Made by a program: the position numbers and the translations under genes. The notes below the pieces were generated by a model. It saw only the letters and a program-made list of their open reading frames with translations, had not been told where the DNA came from and made no database searches. Of a DNA stretch of 38,342 nt, positions 1-8,270 are shown piece after piece (position 1 is the first letter of the stretch; every line of letters begins with the position of its first letter). Where the stretch lies: contig PNKE01000018.1 of NCBI GenBank assembly GCA_013822245.1, positions 1 through 38,342 on the forward strand, in the 5' to 3' direction. This DNA is from Candidatus Solibacter sp. GTDB lineage: Bacteria > Acidobacteriota > Terriglobia > Bryobacterales > Bryobacteraceae.

Positions 1-186
1 GGCGATTCTACGAGCAACGCAAGAAAAATCTGAGATTATTAGTGGCTACATTTGGAAAGGCCAAAATGAACCAACTCTATGTAGCAGAAGCGGTTAGCTC
101 AGAAGGGGCCCTGGAACTTCGGACTAACAAGCTCATGGCGCTCGGCAGTCTAATGATCTCTTGCAGCTTCATTGGGTGTGGACTGC
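1..186. other. Left edge, no gene recognised
   Basis: This stretch is visibly richer in A and T than the next 36 kb. Short open frames exist on both strands, but none has a recognisable motif or a convincing ribosome binding site. It lies downstream of the SPASM-like remnant on the minus strand and probably belongs to the same disturbed region. Confidence 0.4.
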
Positions 187-687
187 CTACCGAGTCTCCG
201 CGTATTCGCCTTCGCCCGTCTCTGCGTGGGCTTGTTGTGCGGCCAGAAACTTCAGAGCGTACTCCAAGCCCGTCGGTGTGGTCTCGACGTTGAACAACTC
301 TCGGAGATCAACGTTCCCCGTTCTTTTCGCTTCACAGTACTGCTTCATTGACCTCAAGGTGAGACGCCGAACCGATTCGCAGTGCCCGCTCTGTTGCTCG
401 CGGCTGAAGGCACGGTCTCGCAGGGCGGAATTGAAGCAGAGTCGACAGAAACGTGCCGCCCAACATTCCCTGCACATCTCCATCGCCAGTGACGAGTAGC
501 TCCTCAGAATGTCGGCAATGGCCGCTATATCGGGCTCCCAGGCTTGATCTGTTGTTCCTCTACGGAGGCGTCCTTCATGAAGGAGCGCATCGATCCCATG
601 ATTCCTGCTATGCCCACAGTTCTTGCTCGGATCGCAATCTTCAGCAGAGAACCACTCCTCAAGAAAGCGGCGATCCGCGTTCGACAT
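187..687 (-). pseudogene. C-terminal remnant of a SPASM-type radical SAM peptide maturase
   Basis: A 166-codon frame. Residues about 50-125 look like the C-terminal auxiliary-cluster part of radical SAM/SPASM peptide-modifying enzymes. Cysteines 72, 75, 81 and 84 lie in CRECWAARFCRLC, followed by Cys103 and Cys118. The CxxCWA(x)3CxxC arrangement after a helix ending in Y(S/L)-rich sequence is typical of maturases acting on ribosomal peptides. The radical SAM core with its CxxxCxxC motif is absent: only 25 bases separate the frame from the preceding permease gene. Residues 1-49 do not resemble the family, so the ATG at 687 is probably fortuitous. This is either a decayed gene or a stand-alone SPASM protein; I favour decay. 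Family assignment is by motif only. Confidence 0.42.
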
Positions 688-712
688 CCCCCGTTGAGAC
701 TCCGGGCCGTGC

Positions 713-3202
713 TCACTCGTACCTCAGCGCGACCATGGGATCGACCTTGGTCGCCCGGCGCGCGGGGATGGCGGCGGCCATCAGCGCGGCGGCCACCAAT
801 ACGGCGACGGATTGCGACACCGACACAAGATCGAAGGTGCCGATGCCATAAAACAGGCTGCCGAGGAAGAGACCCCAGGAAAACGCCGCCACGGCCCCGA
901 TCACCAGTCCCGCCAATACAGGCGCGAGGCAGAAGCGCAAAACCATCCTGACCACGTCTCCGCGCCGCGCTCCCAGAGCCATGCGGATGCCGATTTCCCG
1001 CGTCCGTTGCGCCACCACGCAGGCAAGCACACCGAAAAGCCCCAGCGAGGCGAGGCCGAGAGCCAGGATTCCGAAGAAACTTGAGAGATACGCGATCAGG
1101 CGCTCTTGCGCCAGACGGCTGTTGATGTACTCTTCCATCAGGCGGACATTCAGCAGGGGAACGTTGGGGTCCTGGTCCTGGAGCGCACCGCGGATATTCT
1201 GGATCACCGGGGTGGCGCGCCCAGTGAAGCGGACCGCCAACCTGCGCACGTCGGCACCGCTTGACCAACTGGGCACGTACATGGTCCCGAGTTTGTCGGA
1301 ACGGGTGATCTCAGTATGGCGCACATCCTTTACTACGCCGATCACCTCTTTGCCTTCTTCCTGGGAACAATCCCGGCCGAAAAAGCAGAGGCGGCGACCC
1401 ACGGCATTCTTCACCGTCCCGAAATGCGCACGAGCCAGTGTTTCGTCCAGTATGCAAACCCGGGACTCGTCGCCGCGCTTGGTCCAGCCGCGGGGTGTAA
1501 CGAGAGGCTCATCCTCGCGCTGGAAGTCACGGCCCGCCAGCAGGGGAATCCCCAGCGTGGCGAAGTAGCCGGAGCTGACACGATTGTAGAGAGAGCTAAA
1601 AGGTGTATCGAATCCGTCTGTCGTTGCCCCGAACGAGGTCACGCGGTTGCTGATCGGCGTGAAGTGAGCTAATGAGGCCGTGAGCACGCCGGGGAGGGTC
1701 CGCGTGCGATCGAGCAACTGTTCATAGAAGGTACGCAACCCCTGCCCGCGATATCCCGCGCTCGTGGGATCGATCTCGAAGATCGCGATACCCTCGCGCC
1801 GAAATCCGAGCTCGATATTCTGGAGATTGCTGAGCGTACGTCCAAACAAGCTGGCTCCGGTCAGCAACGCCAGGGACAAAGCGATCTGGCTGGCGATCAG
1901 AAGTCTGGAGAGGACCGACCGGGCGAGCGTCCCGGTGGCCGTTCCATGCTCCTTCATGCTTTCCGCAAGTTGCATCCTCGTCGTCCGGAGCGCCGGGATC
2001 AGGCCGAACAGGACGGTGGTCAGCAACGTAAGACCGGCGCACGATGCCAGAACGAAGGGGCTGAGGTGGAAACGAAAATCCGGGTCCAGAAAATTGAGTT
2101 GGGCCAGAGCGCGCACGCCGAAATGGGCGACTCCGAGGCCCGCAACGGTCCCCGCCGCGGCCAGAAGGAGGCTTTCCGTCAGAGACTGGCGAATCAGGCG
2201 ACCGCGCGTCGCTCCCAACGACAGGCGCACGGCCGTCTGCTTTGTGCGTTGCGAGGCGCGCACCAGCAGCAGATTCGCCACGTTCGCGCAGGTCAGCAGC
2301 AGCACCAGGATGGTTACGGCCGCCAGGGCCTTCATCGGATCCAGAAACTTCTCGTTCCGAATGAAGAAGGCGGAACGCGCCGCGAGCGTGAGCTGGGCTT
2401 CATCTTTCGGAAGCCGTTGAGCCTTGATGACTGCCGCGACGGCTGGGTCACTCACCCTTTCCACTGCGTGACGCCATAGAACCGGCATGGCAGCTTGAGC
2501 CTGCCGGAATGAGATGCCCGGCTTCAATCGCGCCACGCAAGTGAGCCAGGGTTTGCGCGTCGTGTTCCAATCCTGTGCCGCGCCGGGGCTGGTCAGCGGA
2601 TGCATTACCAGGGCCATGAACACGGCGGGTTCGTCGCCGTTGAACAAACCGCCAAACCCCCCTTCCGCCACACCGGCGATCACCAGCGGATGGTTGTTGA
2701 CCGAGAACTCCTGGCCGATCACCTGGGGGTCTCCGCCAAAGCGCCGCTGCCAATAGCGATAGGAAAGGACCACAACCGGTGGCCCTCCGGTCGTATCGTC
2801 AGACGGCGTGAGCAATCGTCCGGTAGCAGCCCCAATCCCGAGGACTTGAAAGTAGCCGCCGCTCACGTAGGCCACGCGGCCGGTTTCCACACCCCGCGAC
2901 CCGGCGGGTCGAAAGCTGGCATCGATATTGTCGCTGCTGGCGAGGACTCCGTCGAAAGCCTGGTTGAGGTCGCGATAGGCGAGGAAAAAGGGATATGTGC
3001 GGCTGTAAGCGCCCTCGATCTTCACCAAACGGTTCGCCTCGCGCGCCGGAATGGACCACAGCAAAAGCTGATCGACAAGGCTAAAGAGCGCCGTGGTCAA
3101 GCCGATGCCGAAGGCGAGTGTAGCCACTACGACTAGCGTGAAGCCGGGACTCTTGGCGATCGACCGCGCCCCAAGCCGAATGTCATCGATAAAGGTAATC
3201 AT
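713..3202 (-). CDS. Orphan ABC-type permease (ADOP / MacB-FtsX family)
   Basis: 829 residues, a usual length for acidobacterial duplicated orphan permeases. A first membrane helix at about 21-46 is followed by a MacB-like extracytoplasmic domain (about 55-250) and an FtsX permease block with three helices (about 285-400). The architecture is then repeated: a helix at about 430-450, a second extracytoplasmic domain, and a C-terminal FtsX block (about 705-822) containing GIRMALGARRGDVV and ending PARRATKVDPMVALRYE. No ATPase gene lies nearby, so the energy source is unknown; relatives work as efflux or lipoprotein/peptide-handling permeases with a separate ATPase. The N-terminal cytoplasmic region seen in some ADOPs is absent. 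The ATG at 3202 follows a GAGGG-type ribosome site. Transcription may have depended on the gene whose LuxR-type remnant lies just upstream. Confidence 0.9.
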   Translation of the reverse strand: MITFIDDIRLGARSIAKSPGFTLVVVATLAFGIGLTTALFSLVDQLLLWSIPAREANRLVKIEGAYSRTYPFFLAYRDLNQAFDGVLASSDNIDASFRPAGSRGVETGRVAYVSGGYFQVLGIGAATGRLLTPSDDTTGGPPVVVLSYRYWQRRFGGDPQVIGQEFSVNNHPLVIAGVAEGGFGGLFNGDEPAVFMALVMHPLTSPGAAQDWNTTRKPWLTCVARLKPGISFRQAQAAMPVLWRHAVERVSDPAVAAVIKAQRLPKDEAQLTLAARSAFFIRNEKFLDPMKALAAVTILVLLLTCANVANLLLVRASQRTKQTAVRLSLGATRGRLIRQSLTESLLLAAAGTVAGLGVAHFGVRALAQLNFLDPDFRFHLSPFVLASCAGLTLLTTVLFGLIPALRTTRMQLAESMKEHGTATGTLARSVLSRLLIASQIALSLALLTGASLFGRTLSNLQNIELGFRREGIAIFEIDPTSAGYRGQGLRTFYEQLLDRTRTLPGVLTASLAHFTPISNRVTSFGATTDGFDTPFSSLYNRVSSGYFATLGIPLLAGRDFQREDEPLVTPRGWTKRGDESRVCILDETLARAHFGTVKNAVGRRLCFFGRDCSQEEGKEVIGVVKDVRHTEITRSDKLGTMYVPSWSSGADVRRLAVRFTGRATPVIQNIRGALQDQDPNVPLLNVRLMEEYINSRLAQERLIAYLSSFFGILALGLASLGLFGVLACVVAQRTREIGIRMALGARRGDVVRMVLRFCLAPVLAGLVIGAVAAFSWGLFLGSLFYGIGTFDLVSVSQSVAVLVAAALMAAAIPARRATKVDPMVALRYE

Positions 3203-3212
3203 GAGACCCTCA

Positions 3213-3311
3213 TCAGTCTGATGCGCGCCATCGGACCAGTTCGGTTCGTCTTTCCATGCCGAGCCTTGAGAGGATATTCGATACGTGCAACTTGACTGTC
3301 CGTTCCGTTAG
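3213..3311 (-). pseudogene. LuxR/NarL-type helix-turn-helix remnant
   Basis: Reading minus from 3311 gives 32 residues and a TGA at 3213-3215. The frame begins LTERTVKLHVSNILSRLG and continues through MERRTELV. This matches the recognition half of a LuxR (GerE) DNA-binding domain, where T-V-K-x-H-V-x-N-I-L-x-K/R-L is the diagnostic stretch. The rest of the regulator is missing: the frame runs straight into the stop codon of the zinc-ribbon gene (TAA at 3308-3310), so the junction falls inside that stop. The remnant ends 10 bases before the permease ATG. The permease probably once followed a response regulator and a rearrangement removed most of it. No start codon is available, so it is not an active gene. 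Confidence 0.72.
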
Positions 3312-5152
3312 TCGATCACCCTCCAGCGGATGTTGACGACGATATTCTGGCTCTTCTTCGATCGCAGCGAGACCTTTTTCCAGCCGTTCGACGGGCTGGG
3401 CATCTCGGCAAAGCCGATGTTGGTCAGGTCGGTTTCGATCGTCACGGGCACGCCAGGCAGCGTCCCGGTCAGCGTCCCCGAGGACGCGCCGTTGCCATCG
3501 ATAGTCACAACGGCATTACGGTCCAGCTTTCCCGACCACATCAACATCCCGGACGAGGGGCCGGTGTAGCGGGCCGCCGTCGATGCGGGCGGCGCGGTGG
3601 ACGGCGGCGCCTGGGTGACCGGCGCGGGCGGATAGCTGCGCTCGGGCCGCAGGATCGGCTGGCGTTCCTCGACCGGCTGGGCGGGAGGCCTGGAAGGCGG
3701 CGGCGTGTAGGCCGGCGTGGAGGGCTGGGTCTGTTGAGGGGGCGGAGTATAGGCAGGCTGCTGCTGCACCGGCGCCGGCTGGCGCGCAGGCGGGATGGAT
3801 CCCGCCGGGGTCGCAGTAACCGGCTGCTGCCCGCCGCCCTGAGGCGGAGTCTGGTCAGCCGGCGGCGGCTGCACGGGCGCAAAGCCCGATTGCGATGGCG
3901 GAGCGTCCACGGAACCTGCCTGCGTCTGGCCCGAGGCGGCGGCGCCGGGATACTGGTCCGGCGGCGGTTGCTGGGTCCGGACTACTTCCGCGCCAGGTTC
4001 TTTGGGACCCATGAACCTGGTGTAGGCGAAATAGCCGCCTGCCCCGATCACGATCGCGCCAACCACGATTCCGGCTATGAGGCCCACTCCGGCGCCTTTC
4101 CTGGCCACCGGCGCCGGCGGAGCGCCCATCGACTGCTGCGCATAGGGCGAAGGTCCAGGGCTGTAGGACGGGGGTGGCTGCACCGACGGCGGCGCGGCCA
4201 TGGGCGGCGGGGCGATCGGCGGAGGCGGGGGCATCGCCGCGGGCATCGGTCTGGGAGCCGGAGCCGGCGGAACCGGAGCGGCAGCCGCGGGTCCGGCGGC
4301 CACGGGAGCGCCGCAGCCCGTACAGAACTTCAATCCGGGCGGCACGCTCGCCCCGCACTTCGCGCACTGGGCGCCAGCAGCGGCAGGCGGTGGCGAACTC
4401 ACCGGCGCGGGAGCCGGCTTCGGGGCAGGCGCCTGCGCGGGTGGAGCGACTCCAACCGGCGACCCGCAGCCGGTGCAGAACTTCAGGCCCGCCGGCACGC
4501 TTGCTCCGCATTTGGCGCACTTCACGGCGGACACGGCGGCAGCCGCCGCCGGCACGGCCGGAGGGATCGGAACCGGCGTCTGGGGGGTCGCAACAGGCGG
4601 GATCGGAACCGGTGGCGGGGCGGGCGTGGCTGGTGGAGGATCGAAGGGCGCCTCGGGTCTCGCCGCGTCCGGGGGCTGCTGCTCGACCGGTTGGCCACAG
4701 ATCGTGCAGAGCTTCGTCCCCTCCGGCTGCGGCGACCAGCATGTCGGGCACTTGATGGTCTTCGCGGCCGGCTTCTCCGGCGGTTGTGGCGGCGGCGGGG
4801 CGGGCGGCGGGAACGCCGCGACCGGCGGCGCAGGGGGTGCGGCCGCGGATACCAGTGACCCGCAGCCGGTACAGAATTTCATCCCCTCTGGCACACTGGC
4901 TCCGCACTTGGCGCACTTCACGCCCGCGTCCACCTTGGGCGGCGGCGCGGCGGGCGGAACCGCCGTCGCCGGAGACCCGCAGCCGGTGCAGAACCTCATC
5001 CCGTCCGGCACGCCGGCCCCGCACTTGGCGCACCTGATTCCGCCCGGCGCGGACTGGGGGGCCGCGGCCGCGTCTGGCAGCTTTTCTCCGCAGGAGTTGC
5101 AGAACTTCTGCCCTGCCGGATTGTCTTTCCCACAGCCGGTACAGATTGCCAT
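3308..5152 (-). CDS. Membrane protein with six zinc ribbons and a proline-rich exported part
   Basis: 614 residues from the ATG at 5152, chosen over an upstream in-frame ATG (5194) because AAGGAG stands 5 bases before it. The cytoplasmic half carries six short zinc ribbons of form CxxCG(x)9-10FCxxCG, separated by long Ala/Pro linkers: CTGCGKDNPAGQKFCNSCG, three or more copies close to CAKCGASVPxGxKFCTGCG, and one divergent copy (CPTCWSPQPEGTKLCTICG). One membrane helix follows at about 354-378, then a Pro/Gln/Thr-rich tract and a C-terminal domain of about 85 residues (GMLMWSGKLDRNAVVTIDG to the end) that looks like a beta sandwich but is unassigned. Zinc ribbons of this type usually mediate protein or nucleic-acid contacts; the ligand here is unknown. 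The ribbon repeats are also visible as DNA repeats. Gene confidence is high, function low. Confidence 0.85.
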   Translation of the reverse strand: MAICTGCGKDNPAGQKFCNSCGEKLPDAAAAPQSAPGGIRCAKCGAGVPDGMRFCTGCGSPATAVPPAAPPPKVDAGVKCAKCGASVPEGMKFCTGCGSLVSAAAPPAPPVAAFPPPAPPPPQPPEKPAAKTIKCPTCWSPQPEGTKLCTICGQPVEQQPPDAARPEAPFDPPPATPAPPPVPIPPVATPQTPVPIPPAVPAAAAAVSAVKCAKCGASVPAGLKFCTGCGSPVGVAPPAQAPAPKPAPAPVSSPPPAAAGAQCAKCGASVPPGLKFCTGCGAPVAAGPAAAAPVPPAPAPRPMPAAMPPPPPIAPPPMAAPPSVQPPPSYSPGPSPYAQQSMGAPPAPVARKGAGVGLIAGIVVGAIVIGAGGYFAYTRFMGPKEPGAEVVRTQQPPPDQYPGAAASGQTQAGSVDAPPSQSGFAPVQPPPADQTPPQGGGQQPVTATPAGSIPPARQPAPVQQQPAYTPPPQQTQPSTPAYTPPPSRPPAQPVEERQPILRPERSYPPAPVTQAPPSTAPPASTAARYTGPSSGMLMWSGKLDRNAVVTIDGNGASSGTLTGTLPGVPVTIETDLTNIGFAEMPSPSNGWKKVSLRSKKSQNIVVNIRWRVID

Positions 5153-5450
5153 TGTCGCTCCTTGTCCGCTCGACCGGTCAGCCGCGGAGATCATTCGGGC
5201 GTCCCGGCGGAGGGATCATCCCGGTCCCCATAATACCGAACCACGCCGTGGATCAAAACGGTTTCCGGGCGGAGTGCGCCGGCGCTTACCGCGGCCGCCG
5301 GCAGCAGAGTCCTCGAACGGGGTTGCACCGGGCGTGCAAAGAGGCGTTAGATTTGAAGTGGTGGTAATCGGGACTGCCGCGGACGCGGGCCACGGCCGGC
5401 GCGCCGGGTGCGGTCCTCAATGCGAGGATGGAACACGCTGGAGGCTGATG
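5153..5450. other. Divergent intergenic region
   Basis: 298 bases between the start of the zinc-ribbon gene (minus) and the exported glycine-zipper gene (plus). A possible minus-strand -10 TATTAT lies at 5235-5230, with a weak TTTTGA -35 seventeen bases away (5258-5253). For the plus gene only the ribosome site GGAGG at 5440-5444 is clear. No RNA gene or repeat was recognised. Confidence 0.35.
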
Positions 5451-6044
5451 ATGAGACGTGGAAAGCTTGTGGCCGCCGTGATGCTGGTGGCCGTCTTTGT
5501 CTGCCCCGCCCAGGAGCTGAAGCCGAACACCGAGTTCAAGGTGAAGCTGCTCGGCCCGTTGAGCACGGAGACCAATCAAAAGGGTGACAAGATCACCGCG
5601 CAGGTGCTCACGCCTGTCCAGTATGCCGGCGCCATCATGGAAGGCGAGGTGAGGGAGTCCAAGAGCGGCAACAAGTTCAAGGGCAGATCCACGCTGCTGT
5701 TCACATTCCAGACCCTCGTGCCAAAAGCGGGCGCTGCGATGCCGGTGAGTTCCGACGTGAAGGGATTCACCAATTCCAAGGGCCAGCAGAACGTGGACGA
5801 GGAAGGCGCCATCGTCGAGAAGAAGAACAACCTGGGCAAGATGGCCGCCATGAGCGGCGCGGGCGCGCTGATCGGCGCGCTGGCCGGCGGCGGCAAGGGC
5901 GCGGCCATCGGCGCTGGCGTTGGCGCTGGAGCGGCGCTCATCCTGGTCCAGTTCGGCGCCAAATCGCCCAACATCCGGTTCGATCCCGGTTCGGAGATCC
6001 TGCTCGGCGTTGGACCGCGCCGCGAGGACTCCAGGAAGAAATAG
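5451..6044 (+). CDS. Exported glycine-zipper protein of unknown function
   Basis: 197 residues. GGAGG at 5440-5444 supports the second of two adjacent ATG codons (5451). Residues 1-20 form a signal peptide (MRRGKLVAAVMLVAVFVCPA). The mature part begins ELKPNTEFKVKLLGPLST and is beta-rich up to about residue 115. A glycine zipper follows (GALIGALAGGGKGAAIGAGV, about 140-165), long enough to insert into or cross a membrane, then a short charged tail. The order of an upper-limit/threshold-like beta region, LTPV, LLFTFQTLVP and a following Gly/Ala helix vaguely recalls the VirB10/TrbI C-terminal domain, but the similarity is too loose for a family call. The location is probably periplasmic or outer membrane. 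It is transcribed away from the zinc-ribbon gene and converges on the glycosyltransferase gene with a 14-base gap. Confidence 0.75.
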   Translation: MRRGKLVAAVMLVAVFVCPAQELKPNTEFKVKLLGPLSTETNQKGDKITAQVLTPVQYAGAIMEGEVRESKSGNKFKGRSTLLFTFQTLVPKAGAAMPVSSDVKGFTNSKGQQNVDEEGAIVEKKNNLGKMAAMSGAGALIGALAGGGKGAAIGAGVGAGAALILVQFGAKSPNIRFDPGSEILLGVGPRREDSRKK

Positions 6045-6058
6045 CCGGACCGGCCCGA

Positions 6059-7873
6059 TCAGCCCAGGGCTTTGCGCCTGAGCCGCTCATAGTCGCTCGG
6101 CGGCGTGAGATGGAATCGAAGCTCCAGGCGCGTGTAGCTCTGGAGCTTGTTCTGCGTCTCTGCGTCCACGATCCACGGACCGGCCAGATGCAGGCCCCCA
6201 TCCTCAATCCGGAACGGGACAACGCCGCAACTCTCCAGCAGATCGCCGGGCAGCGCCCGGGCCACCCTTGGCGGAATCGAATCGGATTCGATCCTCAACC
6301 ACGGCATATCCTGCTGCAGGCTGAGCGCCTCATACAGGAGCGGCTCGTCGATCACGCCCATTTCCACCAGTCTCTCGCCCAGCCGTTGTCCGGGTCCTTT
6401 GGTCTCGGCGGCGGCTTCGACATCCTCCCGCGAACAATAGCCGTTCGAGACCAGAATCTCGCCCAGTCTCCTCTTGTGTGACGCCAGTCCCGACCGGTGC
6501 GGATAGACGTGCGCGGTTTTCACCCAGGCAAGCGGCTGATTCGACAGCCTTGAGCGCAGCCAAGCCGCCAGCGCCCTGATTGTCGCCTCGAAGTTGATCC
6601 AATTGCCCCACAGCATTCTCACCGGCGACAGAGAGGCGAACGCCCACCCGTAGACGCGCGCCGAAGCCGCCGCCCGCACGGCCAGCCGGATCGCGAGCAA
6701 CGCCGTATTGGCCCAGAGCAGCCCTTCGATCCACGGACTGGAGCGCACCAGTTCGCCCAGCCGCCAGGATGAACCGCTCACCCCGCTCCATGTCCAGGAC
6801 GCCAGCCCGTAGAGCAGCAGCAGGTTACAGACCAGGCTCACCGGATTACCCCACAGCCCCTTGCGGTCCCGCCACAGGAACCACCAGTCGCGCGGATCGC
6901 GCCCCCATCCGTACCGTTCCCACGCCTGAAGCGCATTGCCGGTCACCCATCGGGCGCGTTGCCTGACGGCCTGCCGCGAAGTGCGCGGAAAGTACTCCCG
7001 CGTGGCCATCGGCGCGTCCCACTCAAACGCCAGCGGCACGAACGCCTGACGGCAGCCGGCCCGGTGCAGCCTGAGCCCGGCGTCGTAGTCCTCGGTCAGG
7101 CTGCCTGGGCGAAACGGCCCTCCCGACCCCGCAAGCCGGTCCAGCGCGGCCCGGCTGAACGCCGTCCCCACGCCACAACCGGGCAGGAACGCGCCGGCCT
7201 GGACCCGGCTTTCCAGATCCTTCCCCTGGCTCTCGGCGAAATCGTCGCAGTAGACGCCATGGGTCAGTTCCCGCCATGAAGTCCGAAGCGGCAGCACCGG
7301 AACCTGCACCATCCCGTACTCCGGCAACATCGCGCTGACCGCGCTCAGCGAGAGCGGATGGATCAGGTCTTCGGCGTCGTGGACGATGATTCCGTCGAAT
7401 CTGACGCCGTGCTCGGTCTCCCATTCCGCCATACCCGCATGAATGCAGTTCAGGTTGTCGGCCTTGGAAGTCGGCCCCGGCCAGGGGACCATAACGATGT
7501 GGACTTGCGGGAAGCGGGCCTCCAGCAGCCGGGCAGCCGACATGGTGGCGTCATCGTTCGGGTAGCAGCCGATGAAGATCTCCCAGTTGCCGTAGGCCAC
7601 CGCCTTGATGTTGTGTTCCATCATTGGCCCGATTACTTCGGCCTCCTGCCACAGCGGCAGCCAGACGGCCAGGCGCTTCTCCTCGCCGGCCTCCGGCGTG
7701 GCGAACGCCGGCTTCCAGGCGCCCTTCAGCAACCGCCTCACCCACAGCGCGTCCAGGATCAGGTCGTCCAATCCGGAGATCAGAACGTAGACGGCCAGCG
7801 GAAGCAGAAATGCGGCGGCGCCGGCGGCAAAGGCAGCGTCGGCGCGGTCGAGCAGGGAGGTAAACTGTGCCAT
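6059..7873 (-). CDS. NfrB-like membrane glycosyltransferase with C-terminal MshEN domain
   Basis: 604 residues. A membrane helix at about 15-38 is followed by a processive GT2 domain. Its motifs are TSKADNLN (135-142), HDAED (165-169, metal-binding DxD-like), a TED (260-262) as catalytic base region and QRARW (305-309) as the QxxRW motif. Further membrane helices lie at about 343-362, 383-400 and 407-425. Residues 468-590 form a GSPII_E N-terminal (MshEN) domain with two copies of the RLGExLV..G motif (RRLGEILVSNG and QRLGERLVEMG). This architecture is that of NfrB, the phage N4 receptor protein. In E. coli NfrB makes a secreted polysaccharide and responds to c-di-GMP through MshEN. Here c-di-GMP control of exported glycan synthesis is inferred. 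No NfrA homologue is in the window. AAGGAG stands two bases before the ATG. Confidence 0.88.
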   Translation of the reverse strand: MAQFTSLLDRADAAFAAGAAAFLLPLAVYVLISGLDDLILDALWVRRLLKGAWKPAFATPEAGEEKRLAVWLPLWQEAEVIGPMMEHNIKAVAYGNWEIFIGCYPNDDATMSAARLLEARFPQVHIVMVPWPGPTSKADNLNCIHAGMAEWETEHGVRFDGIIVHDAEDLIHPLSLSAVSAMLPEYGMVQVPVLPLRTSWRELTHGVYCDDFAESQGKDLESRVQAGAFLPGCGVGTAFSRAALDRLAGSGGPFRPGSLTEDYDAGLRLHRAGCRQAFVPLAFEWDAPMATREYFPRTSRQAVRQRARWVTGNALQAWERYGWGRDPRDWWFLWRDRKGLWGNPVSLVCNLLLLYGLASWTWSGVSGSSWRLGELVRSSPWIEGLLWANTALLAIRLAVRAAASARVYGWAFASLSPVRMLWGNWINFEATIRALAAWLRSRLSNQPLAWVKTAHVYPHRSGLASHKRRLGEILVSNGYCSREDVEAAAETKGPGQRLGERLVEMGVIDEPLLYEALSLQQDMPWLRIESDSIPPRVARALPGDLLESCGVVPFRIEDGGLHLAGPWIVDAETQNKLQSYTRLELRFHLTPPSDYERLRRKALG

Positions 7874-7987
7874 CTCTCCTTACTAGTGCGAGGAGTAGGC
7901 CAAAGTTCGCAGAAAAAATGCGTCCGGAGACACGAAACCCGCCGTGCGGCGGCGGCGGGTCGCGTCAACCAGGACCGATACCAGGCG

Positions 7988-8203
7988 CTACTTCTTCGTG
8001 GGCGCGCCTTCGAGGGTCTTCTTTTCCTTGTAGTACTTACCGGCGTCGTTGAGGTCCTTCGACCCCATCTTCACGTGGCACACAGTGCAAGGTTTCTTTT
8101 CCTTCTTGCCCATCTCTTTTGTCGCGAACGCGACGCCGCCGGTGAGCATCAGGGCGGCGGCGAATGCTGCCGCGGGCATTGCCAGACGAATTGTCTTCTT
8201 CAT
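7988..8203 (-). CDS. Very small exported one-haem c-type protein, copy 2
   Basis: 71 residues from the ATG at 8203; a GGGAG ten bases upstream is the only ribosome site. The signal peptide runs to about residue 27 (MKKTIRLAMP...GGVAFA), leaving a mature protein of about 44 residues that is very rich in lysine. One haem-binding motif, CTVCH, lies at 39-43. After it comes a conserved tail (LNDAGKYYKEKKTLEGAP). No clear distal methionine is seen in the usual position, so the sixth iron ligand is open. It is a tandem paralogue of the gene at 8325-8537 and separated from it by a hairpin terminator. A periplasmic electron-transfer role is inferred from the CxxCH motif only. Confidence 0.85.
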   Translation of the reverse strand: MKKTIRLAMPAAAFAAALMLTGGVAFATKEMGKKEKKPCTVCHVKMGSKDLNDAGKYYKEKKTLEGAPTKK

Positions 8204-8270
8204 GTTGCGGTTACTCCCAGATCCGCCGCAGGGTGCGGCTGACGACGATTTTATCAAAGTTCCAGACATG

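Noticed and set aside
4300-5140. Regular DNA repeats of about 60-70 bases, considered as a CRISPR array or tandem repeat.
   Set aside because: They encode the zinc ribbons; spacing and sequence vary as protein repeats do.
4200-5440. Long plus-strand frame of Gly/Ala-rich sequence running into the exported glycine-zipper gene.
   Set aside because: It is the antisense reading of the zinc-ribbon gene; only the part from 5451, with a ribosome site and signal peptide, is a gene.
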